A DNA stretch of 64,000 nt from Vulcanimicrobiota bacterium (GTDB lineage: Bacteria; Vulcanimicrobiota; Xenobia; Xenobiales; JADMJV01). Within the stretch, counting starts at the first letter, position 1. Each line of letters starts with the position of its first letter. Location of the stretch: assembly GCA_019637395.1 (NCBI GenBank), contig JAHBVR010000015.1:1-64000 (forward strand). Reading direction: 5' to 3'. The position numbers and the translations under genes were made by a program. Below, one piece after another: positions 1 to 6,354 of this stretch. The notes beneath the pieces are model-generated. The model searched no databases, was not told the origin of the DNA, and saw only the letters and a list, made by a program, of their open reading frames with translations.

Positions 1-1
1 T

Positions 2-826
2 ACCCACAACGAATTCGGCATCCCGGAGACCACCACCGGCTCCGGCAGCCTGCGCGCCCACACCTACGTGGGTGGTGCCGGCGTGCGCAACGAGACGGCC
101 TTCTCCGGCCTCTACTACATGAGACAAAGATGGTATGACCCCACCCTCGGACGCTTCCTGCGACAGGATCCGGTTGGATTCGCTGGTGGACTCAACTGGT
201 ATACATATGTTGGCCAAAATCCCGCCACCTGGGTGGACCCGAATGGTTTAGACCGGGTGAAGTTTTTAAGTGGGAAGTATAAGGGATACTTCGGTGGCGG
301 GGTCCAATTCAATGAGAACTACGTGAACACCAAGATCCGCCCCAACTTCGAGAAAAAGGGGCACACGTTCTCTTTGTGCCAAGGAGTTGACCGATTCGGT
401 TTAATAAACTCGCTTTACGACAACGATGTGGTCTACGTTTCTACGCATGGTGCGATTAACGCCAACGGCATAGCAGGGTGGGATCTTGGTCCAAATAAGA
501 CGACTGATGTCGTGCGAAGTGACGATCGAGATTTGCCTGGTTCTGGCGGCTTTGGATACAGTCCCTTTCGGGCAAAGCTCGTAATCGCTGGTTCTTGCGA
601 AGTTGGACAGACAGATGCTTTAGCTAAGTCACTCGGCATAAACTCTAAGTCTAACGCGGCTTTTGTCGGGTGGGATCGGAGTATTGATGCCGGTGTCTCG
701 GATCGAGCAATCCAGTCACTATTCGACCAATTACTCCAGGGAAAAACGATTGGAGAGGCAGTAGATTCGGTCGGGAATCCGAATCTAAAGCTCTATGGAA
801 ACAGCAATGTTCGGCTCGAACCCTAG
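2..826 (+). CDS. RHS-repeat protein C-terminus with caspase-like toxin tip (5' partial)
   Basis: The reading frame is open from the left edge, so the N-terminus is missing. The first ~80 codons are the classical RHS core end: a GLYYMRQRWYDPTLGRF-type motif, then QDPVGF and a DPNGL signature at about 233-250, the usual junction where the polymorphic toxin tip begins. The remaining ~190 residues are clearly AT-richer than the core. The tip contains a VSTHG motif (His codon 446-448) and an AGSCEVG motif (Cys codon 596-598), followed by an LLQGKTIGEAV helix. This His/Cys layout is typical of caspase-fold (CHAT/C14-like) peptidases. Known: RHS proteins carry variable C-terminal effectors. Inferred: the tip is a protease toxin. 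The RHS assignment is firm; the caspase-like call is moderate. Confidence 0.8.
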   Translation, partial: THNEFGIPETTTGSGSLRAHTYVGGAGVRNETAFSGLYYMRQRWYDPTLGRFLRQDPVGFAGGLNWYTYVGQNPATWVDPNGLDRVKFLSGKYKGYFGGGVQFNENYVNTKIRPNFEKKGHTFSLCQGVDRFGLINSLYDNDVVYVSTHGAINANGIAGWDLGPNKTTDVVRSDDRDLPGSGGFGYSPFRAKLVIAGSCEVGQTDALAKSLGINSKSNAAFVGWDRSIDAGVSDRAIQSLFDQLLQGKTIGEAVDSVGNPNLKLYGNSNVRLEP

Positions 827-1223
827 TCTCGATGGCCCAAACGGTCTAGGCAGTTCATTTTCAAAAGCTAGCCCAGTTAACTGGAAGGCTAGGCTTGCTC
901 TACCAACTGGCTGTTACTTAATATCGTTAGCGGCGACGGCAACAGTCCCATTACTACTCAACAGTACAAGAGCTTTCGACTATTCAGGCTTCATGGTGCG
1001 ACAATCGCCTTTGGTCGAGATCTCCAATGCGGTTGTGTGGTGGATTCATCTTAGAGCAGGTCTTTCGGTTCTACTGCTCACCGTGGTGTGGTTCTTGGCA
1101 GCCTTTCTGTCTCGTAGAGATGGAGTCGCGACCCCCAGGACCGTTTGTTGGCTGTTTTTCGCCTATTCAGCCACAGTGGTGCTATCTGTCGCCTGTATCT
1201 CCAGGATGTACACCGCCGGGTGA
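795..1223 (+). CDS. Small three-TM membrane protein, candidate immunity protein
   Basis: 142 residues, starting inside the last codons of the RHS gene (32-nt overlap), which suggests translational coupling; no strong ribosome binding site is visible. Three hydrophobic stretches are seen at about residues 34-55, 79-105 and 117-136, with short polar loops between them, so it is probably an inner-membrane protein. I do not recognise the family. Immunity genes of RHS toxins usually lie immediately downstream of the toxin tip and share its base composition, and this gene meets both conditions. Function is inferred from position only. A membrane immunity protein would fit a toxin that acts at or outside the inner membrane. 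Confidence 0.6.
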   Translation: METAMFGSNPSLDGPNGLGSSFSKASPVNWKARLALPTGCYLISLAATATVPLLLNSTRAFDYSGFMVRQSPLVEISNAVVWWIHLRAGLSVLLLTVVWFLAAFLSRRDGVATPRTVCWLFFAYSATVVLSVACISRMYTAG

Positions 1224-1280
1224 GGATTGGAGCCTCCGGAGTCCCGTGAAAAGTTGCCTGCGTGGTTGGTAGCTTTCTTT

Positions 1281-1299
1281 CGCCGGCCTCAGGCCGGCG
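1281..1299. repeat. Perfect inverted repeat (8-bp stem, TCA loop)
   Basis: CGCCGGCC at 1281-1288 pairs with GGCCGGCG at 1292-1299 around a 3-nt loop. No T-run follows on either strand, so it is not a clear intrinsic terminator. It is the first of several hairpins between the candidate immunity gene and the degraded intron. Confidence 0.8.
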
Positions 1300-1369
1300 G
1301 GTCTCGTGCCTGGGGTCAGGCTTTATTCTCGGGATGAGGCTCCGCCTTGGTTGTACGGAAGTCTCTGTT

Positions 1370-1405
1370 CCAAGGCCTGCGCTCTCGATAGAGCGCAGGC
1401 CTTGG
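1370..1405. repeat. Perfect 16-bp inverted repeat with CGAT loop
   Basis: The arm at 1370-1385 is exactly complementary to 1390-1405, with a 4-nt loop at 1386-1389. This is the strongest hairpin in the region. It lacks a downstream T-tract on either strand. A second, smaller hairpin (GCACC at 1411-1415 with GGTGC at 1421-1425) follows directly. Confidence 0.9.
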
Positions 1406-1513
1406 GCAGGGCACCTTCGGGGTGCGGCCCCACCCCTTCTGTCTTTCAGCCGGCACCCAATCTCTGTTCCCGAGCCGAGGAGGCGCCCCCTGTTGCCAGG
1501 GGGAACCTCTCAC

Positions 1514-1545
1514 AGAACCGGACTTGTGGGCCGCACATCCGGCTC
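1514..1545 (-). ncRNA. Group II intron domain V
   Basis: Read on the minus strand the segment begins GAGCCGGA and ends TCCGGTTCT. The two ends pair, with an AG bulge and a distal helix (TGTG with CACA) between. The GAGC start, carrying the AGC catalytic triad, and the GGTTCT end match the bacterial domain V consensus as I remember it. It sits ~15 nt downstream of the maturase stop, the canonical place. The RNA element looks intact although the protein is broken. Confidence 0.7.
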
Positions 1546-1559
1546 TTCAGAATGATTTC

Positions 1560-2600
1560 TCATAGGCCTAGCAGCAGTTGGCCCGAGACCGGTTCCGTAA
1601 CTGGAATATGGGCAGCTTTCCACATGGTCCACAAACAGGTGAGCTTTCCCGTAAACCATTTGGTCGGGTAGGCCCGCTGAAGGGCTGGCAGATTGCTTTT
1701 CACCCAGATGCCATGATTGCCAAAAGCTGCTCGTGCGGCGGTGTCCTTGCTCACTCCCATTTTCATGAGGTGCTTGAACAAAGTCTCCGGTCGCTTTTGC
1801 TGCTTTATAATGATGGCCCGAATCCTGCGGCGCAGATGTGCACCCAAGCCGAAGAAATCGTTTGCTCCCCACTTGGTGCAAAGCCTGAATGATTTTTGCC
1901 CGAATCCGCTGTTTACTGCGACTGGATAGGAGGATTTCGGTGCGCCCCGACTTTCTCGACCGCATCAGAGAGAATCCCAGTATGTGGACCTGTTTAGACA
2001 GCGCCACCACGGTTTTCTCCTCATTCACCTTCAATCTGAGTCTTTGCTCGATGAAACGAGTCAGGCTTTCCCTTACTCGGGCGCCCGCCCGTTCACTTCG
2101 AACGAAGACATTCACGTCGTCGGCATATCTGACGAAATCGAGGTTTCGCCGCTTCAATTCCCTGTCGAGTTCGTCCAGGACGATGTTTGACAGGAGCGGG
2201 GATAGTGGGCCCCTTGCGGCGTGCCTTCGTCCGTTTGTACACGCGTTCCGTCCGGTAGGACTACTTTGGCTTTTAGCATCCTGTGAATCAGGTTAAGAAC
2301 TCGCCCGTCCTTCACGCGCCGACCCACTCGGGCCAGAAGTCTTTGATGATTTACTCTGTCAAAGAACTGGAAGAGGTCAATGCTAACGAGCCATTCTTTA
2401 CCGTCATTCACCAGTTTAGAAGCCTCTTGGATAGCCGTTTGGGCGCCCCGTTGCGGACGGAATCCGTGGCTACTCGGGTGGAAATCAGGCTCGAACATGG
2501 GAAACAACTTTTGGTGAACCGCCTGCTGCACCCATCTGTCCAAGATCATCAACGCTCCAGCTCGAGACTACTGAGATTCTCGAGCTGTGCTAAGCCCAGG
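1560..2600 (-). pseudogene. Group II intron reverse transcriptase/maturase, frameshifted and internally deleted
   Basis: RT motifs occur in three pieces. Piece one (2154-2552) carries SHGFRP, a SIDLFQFFD catalytic block and EGTPQG. At about 2210 a single-base deletion in a G-run breaks the frame: restoring one G joins TPQG to PLSPLLSN and on to FVRYADD in the second piece (to about 1845). The second piece then loses the frame again, and the maturase end (LGAHLRRRIRAI, then KRPETLFKHL, 1560-1850) continues in the original frame. Roughly 100 residues usually found between thumb and maturase domain are missing. Upstream of 2552 a TAG closes the frame, so RT0/RT1 are absent. The gene is clearly dead. 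Confidence 0.85.
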
Positions 2601-2740
2601 CCTTCTATCGTCAATAGTTTGCAAGCTTTTGACTTTGGATGCACCGACGGCTGCCAACTGCAGGCCGGCGGTGGGAGCCGGTTGATTCACGGCCACCTTT
2701 AGCCATCACCCCACCTCTTTGAGAGCCATCAGGGCTGGGA

Positions 2741-2890
2741 AATCTCTGTTCCCGGCAGCGCGCCCCGGTAGAGGGCGCCGCTATCGGGGCACTCAACCAT
2801 CGCCTGGATTCTTGCGGCCAGGCTTTTTCTTTCCACCTCACCACCGATCGGCATAAAATACACTACGACCTGAGGAACGAACGAATGCCA
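2741..2890. other. Intergenic remnant with GC-rich hairpin
   Basis: No credible gene lies between the reverse transcriptase remnant and the phosphatase-fold gene. The stretch contains a second copy of the 13-bp repeat (2741-2753) directly followed by an imperfect hairpin (AGCG/CGCT and GCCC/GGGC arms, about 2757-2782), resembling the arrangement at 1459. It may be decayed intron or exon-flank sequence. Confidence 0.4.
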
Positions 2891-2891
2891 C

Positions 2892-3320
2892 CTAGCTGCG
2901 CGCGTGACGCTCCAGATACTCCGATAAAAGCTTTCTCAGCTCCGCCCGATTGGCCACTTCAGGGCATTTCTCCAGGGCTTTCTCGAGAGGCCATTGTTCG
3001 ACGCGGGCGACGTGCTGGAGAATCACGAGGGCGGCGCGTTCGCCGCCGGCCGACATGACCACTACCGGCGACTGGCCGCGCAGGAACTCGCGGCGCAGCA
3101 TGTCCATGTCTTGCTCGGACCAGCTTCTGGCGGTGATGGGGAGGGAGACACGGGTGATGCCTTTATCCTTGAGGTTCTCGGGAAGCTTCTCGATCTCGTT
3201 GACCTTGCGCAGGTCGACCACCAATTTGCTCTCGGGGGTTTCTTGTTGGACGGCCTCGTCCAGCCATTTACTGTCGCAGGCCAGGATTTCCAGGCCGCGG
3301 CATTCAAGTTTTAAACGCAC
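2892..3320 (-). CDS. Protein tyrosine phosphatase-fold protein with degenerate P-loop
   Basis: 142 residues, last gene of the minus-strand operon and 1 nt from the stop of the TPR gene upstream. The layout (VVDLRKVNEIEKLP, then GITRVSLPI, then an R-rich loop and helices) resembles the DUF442/beta-lactamase-hydrolase-like phosphatases of the dual-specificity fold. The P-loop region, VVVMSAGGERAA at residues 86-97, aligns with the family VxxHCRSGTRSA, but the catalytic cysteine position is Ser or Met. The arginine (R95) is kept. If the alignment is right it is a pseudophosphatase that could still bind phosphate. The family call is from motif memory; no function is assigned. Confidence 0.6.
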   Translation of the reverse strand: MRLKLECRGLEILACDSKWLDEAVQQETPESKLVVDLRKVNEIEKLPENLKDKGITRVSLPITARSWSEQDMDMLRREFLRGQSPVVVMSAGGERAALVILQHVARVEQWPLEKALEKCPEVANRAELRKLLSEYLERHARS

Positions 3321-3321
3321 T

Positions 3322-5325
3322 TCAGGGCTCCCTCGGGTGATCGTCGGGCTTGGTTGAACCTGGGAAGAACATCTCCTGCATCTGCTTGCTTTGCACCGTG
3401 CCGGTGACCACGCCGTCCAGGCTGCCGATGTCTTCTTGAGAGAGGTCGATCTTGACGGCGAAGAAGCGCTCGTGCAGGGCCGCGCACAGCTGGGCGGCCG
3501 GGGTCACGCCTTTCTCCGGCTTGCCCAATTCGGAAACCCGCAGCACACTGTTATCCGGTCCCAGCAGACTGGCCTGGGCGGCTTTGACCTGAATCTTGAA
3601 GCCGCCTTCCTGTTCGCTAAAGCGGGGAGAGTGGCGGCACATCTCCACTACCTCGTTGGCCACCGCCGAGCCGTCACTGGCGTAGCTGACCGGCAGCTCG
3701 ATCTCCAAACTGCGCATCAGCCCCGGACCATCCTCCATCACGTGCTGCAACAGCGGCAGGGCCCTGGCCAGGTCACCGCGATTCAGATAGATCTTGGCGG
3801 CCCGGGCCTGCACCCGCACCGCCAGCAGGCGCTCGGAGGCGGGCAGTTCCTTGAGCACCTGCTCCATGCTGGCCAATGCCTCGTCCGTGCGCCCGGCCCG
3901 GGCCATGGCTTCGAAACGAATCGCGTTAAGATAGGGGCGCTCCAATTCCAGAGTCTCGAAATTCTTGGATTCCAACTGGTCGAGGGCGGCCAGCGTGGTG
4001 CCCGGGCCCAGCAGGGTGGGCAACTCCATGCGGACGTAGTTGGGGATGAGCACCGTGCCCGGCGCGTAGGTATAGCGCAGGCAGCTCATAATACGACCGT
4101 GCGACACAATGATAGAAGCCGCTTGCTGGCCCTTGACATAGGCCTGCCAGGCCAGGTCGCGCTGCTTCCAGAGCAGTTGCCACCACTTCAGTCCCTTGCT
4201 CCAGCACATTTCCTCGCGCATGGAGTTACGCCGTGCATTGGCCGCCTCGCGGAAGATAATCATGTTGGCGGCTTCCCACTGGTCGCGCTGCACCGAGTCT
4301 CCGCCCTTGCGATCCGGCCGATCGACAAAGGCGTTGGCCAGTTCAAAAGCGCGCTCGGTCATACCCAATTGCAGCATCAACTCGCAGGCCAACTGCTGAT
4401 TGGCCGCCCAGGTCTGCTGCGCCAGGTAGGCCTCGGAATCATGGGTCCACTGGTTGCATTTTTTCAGCGCCGAAGCGGCCTCCGCGTAACGGGCCTGGCT
4501 GAGATAAAGGGTGGAAAGGTCCCACCAGGGGTTGGAAAAGGATTTCGGATCAAAATAATCGGTGGATTCCAAAAACAGCTTCTCGGCCTGGTCAAAGCGC
4601 AGCAGGCAGGCCGAGGCTTCGCCGGCGTTGCGCAGGTAGACCACGCTCTGTTTCCAGCCGTGGCGGCGCACCTGGGCCAGCAATTCCTGGAAAGCCTGGC
4701 TGCCCTTGGCCAGATGGTCGGTCTCCATTTCCAGGGCGCCCAACGAATTCAAAGCCTGCACCACGGTGGCTTCGTCGAAGGGAGCTTCTTCCAGAGCTTT
4801 CTTCAGCTTTTCGCGGGCTTCTGATTCGCGGCCCAGCTTCATCAGCGGCCAACTGTAGAAGGCCTGAATCAAGGGCAAGTGGGTGCCGTAGCGATGGAAG
4901 AGCAGATCATCCAATCTATCCCAGGTCTTGATCTGGTCTTCATACTGGTCCATTTCACCGGAAACCTGGCCTTGCTCCAGCAAGGCCTTCTGCAGCCAAC
5001 CCCAGGGGGCGCTACGTCCGGGCGGGTTGCCATACTCTTTGGCGAACTTTTGAATGCACTGGTCCAGATACCAGTGAGCTCGCGGCAAGTCCCCCTCCCC
5101 GTTGTGGAGCACGCAGCCCATAAAATAGTAAGTGGAGATTTTATCCTTGGTTTTGGGGTCTTCCAGCATTTTCTGGGCCAGCTCGCGCAGAGCCACCCAT
5201 TTACCATCCTCGATATTGCTCAAAGCCAATTGCTCGTTGATGGTCAGCGGGCCCAAATCCTGAGCCACCGCCGCCACTCCCAGCAGCAGGCTGAGGCCGA
5301 TGGCTGCCAAAAGCCGGCGTATCAT
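3322..5325 (-). CDS. Secreted/periplasmic TPR protein
   Basis: 667 residues with an N-terminal signal peptide (MIRRLLAAIGLSLLLG, cleavage expected after AVAQ at ~22). The rest is helical with scattered TPR-like pairs (for example YFMGCVLHNGEGDLPRAHWYLD near residue 70, FDQAEKLFLES near 245, and ARAAKIYLNRGDLARALPL near 510). Its ATG overlaps the MoxR stop by 4 nt (ATGA), so it is translationally coupled to that gene. TPR proteins are common partners of MoxR/DUF58 clusters, where they are thought to scaffold assembly of envelope complexes. The exact role is unknown. Confidence 0.75.
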   Translation of the reverse strand: MIRRLLAAIGLSLLLGVAAVAQDLGPLTINEQLALSNIEDGKWVALRELAQKMLEDPKTKDKISTYYFMGCVLHNGEGDLPRAHWYLDQCIQKFAKEYGNPPGRSAPWGWLQKALLEQGQVSGEMDQYEDQIKTWDRLDDLLFHRYGTHLPLIQAFYSWPLMKLGRESEAREKLKKALEEAPFDEATVVQALNSLGALEMETDHLAKGSQAFQELLAQVRRHGWKQSVVYLRNAGEASACLLRFDQAEKLFLESTDYFDPKSFSNPWWDLSTLYLSQARYAEAASALKKCNQWTHDSEAYLAQQTWAANQQLACELMLQLGMTERAFELANAFVDRPDRKGGDSVQRDQWEAANMIIFREAANARRNSMREEMCWSKGLKWWQLLWKQRDLAWQAYVKGQQAASIIVSHGRIMSCLRYTYAPGTVLIPNYVRMELPTLLGPGTTLAALDQLESKNFETLELERPYLNAIRFEAMARAGRTDEALASMEQVLKELPASERLLAVRVQARAAKIYLNRGDLARALPLLQHVMEDGPGLMRSLEIELPVSYASDGSAVANEVVEMCRHSPRFSEQEGGFKIQVKAAQASLLGPDNSVLRVSELGKPEKGVTPAAQLCAALHERFFAVKIDLSQEDIGSLDGVVTGTVQSKQMQEMFFPGSTKPDDHPREP

Positions 5326-6332
5326 TTCATGGTGGACCGAGCCAATGATTCCATCGGTCCTTTCAAGCAGCGTTTGACCACTTCGTGGACGTCCTCGACG
5401 CCGGGAGCCAGTTCCAGGCGATGACCGAAGACGTGAGGAGCCAAACCGGTCACGTCCTCGGGAATGACGAAGTCGCGCCCTTTCATAAAAGCCAGAGCCT
5501 GCAGGGCCGGCAACAGCAGCACCAGGCTGCGGGTGGACACGCCCTGCACCACCTCGGATGACTTGCGCAACGAAGTGGCCACTTCCACCAGCGAATCGCT
5601 CAGACGCGGATCGATGTAAACGTGCTCATCAATGATGCGCCGCGCCTCCACCAGCGCGTCGCGGGTCACGCGCGGAGCGTTGGCCGGAGCGGCCGCGCGG
5701 CGGTCCCGGTAGGAGCGCAGCACGTCGCGTTCGGCGCTCTGCTCGATATAGTCCATGCGGATTTTGAAGAGGAATCGGTCCAATTGGGCCACCGGCAACG
5801 GGTAGGTGCCCACCTGGTCGCGCGGGTTCTGGGTGGCGATCACGAAAAATAGATCGTCGAGGCGATAGGTATGGTTATCCACGGTAACCTGCTTCTCGGC
5901 CATGGCTTCTAAGAGCGCGGATTGAACCTTCGGGGAAGTCCGATTGATCTCGTCGGCCAGCAGCACATGCGCAAAAATCGGGCCGGGCCGGAAATGGAAC
6001 TGCTGACTTTCCGGGTCGAAGACAGAAACGCCGGTGACGTCGGAGGGCAGCAAGTCGGGCGTAAACTGGACCCGGCGAAAGGGTTCGATGTGGTCGGCGT
6101 TATGCCGGTCCTCGATCGACTCGCCCAGAGCCTTGGCCAGAGTGGTTTTGCCCGAGCCCGGGTGATCTTCGAGCAGCACGTGACCGTCGGCCAGCAAGGC
6201 AATGAGAATTAAGTCGATGACTTCGTCGCGACCGCGCACGGCGAAAGTCAGGCGCGCCTTCAGTTGCTGAACCACCGTTTGGGCGTGGCCGAGCAGCTCC
6301 TGACGGGCGCTGGCGGATATGGCTGAACTCAC
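5322..6332 (-). CDS. MoxR-family AAA+ ATPase
   Basis: 336 residues from a GTG at 6332 preceded by AGGAAGG with 9-nt spacing; an in-frame extension further upstream has no family match and overlaps the transglutaminase gene. Walker A is DHPGSGKT at ~56-63, Walker B is LLADEINRT near 125, and sensor 1 is FVIATQNP; AQLDRFLFK follows. Typical MoxR length is about 330. MoxR ATPases act as chaperones for metal-cofactor or envelope complexes and usually neighbour DUF58 and transglutaminase proteins, exactly as here. It overlaps the downstream TPR start (ATGA) and overlaps nothing upstream with this start. High confidence in family, low in substrate. Confidence 0.95.
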   Translation of the reverse strand: MSSAISASARQELLGHAQTVVQQLKARLTFAVRGRDEVIDLILIALLADGHVLLEDHPGSGKTTLAKALGESIEDRHNADHIEPFRRVQFTPDLLPSDVTGVSVFDPESQQFHFRPGPIFAHVLLADEINRTSPKVQSALLEAMAEKQVTVDNHTYRLDDLFFVIATQNPRDQVGTYPLPVAQLDRFLFKIRMDYIEQSAERDVLRSYRDRRAAAPANAPRVTRDALVEARRIIDEHVYIDPRLSDSLVEVATSLRKSSEVVQGVSTRSLVLLLPALQALAFMKGRDFVIPEDVTGLAPHVFGHRLELAPGVEDVHEVVKRCLKGPMESLARSTMK

Positions 6333-6354
6333 TCGATAGATCCTTCCTGATGCC

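Larger units (their letters stand above)
1459..2753 (-). mobile_element. Degraded group II intron bounded by 13-bp direct repeats
   Basis: On the minus strand this stretch holds a reverse transcriptase with a maturase domain, followed by a domain V-like hairpin, which is the order found in bacterial group II introns. The 13-mer AATCTCTGTTCCC occurs at 1459-1471 and again at 2741-2753, same orientation, close to the probable ends. A CCCCCTG-GCAA-CAGGGGG hairpin (GNRA-type loop, + strand 1486-1503) lies just after domain V where domain VI is expected. Only ~200 nt precede the RT remnant, too little for domains I-III, so the 5' part is probably truncated. Boundaries are approximate and splicing competence is unlikely. 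Confidence 0.6.

Noticed and set aside
1370-1405. Hairpin as an intrinsic terminator
   Set aside because: Stem is perfect but no T-run follows on either strand.
3391-4824. Long plus-strand open frame opposite the TPR gene
   Set aside because: It lies antisense to a gene with signal peptide and TPR repeats, has no family pattern or start signal, and arises from GC-rich codon bias.
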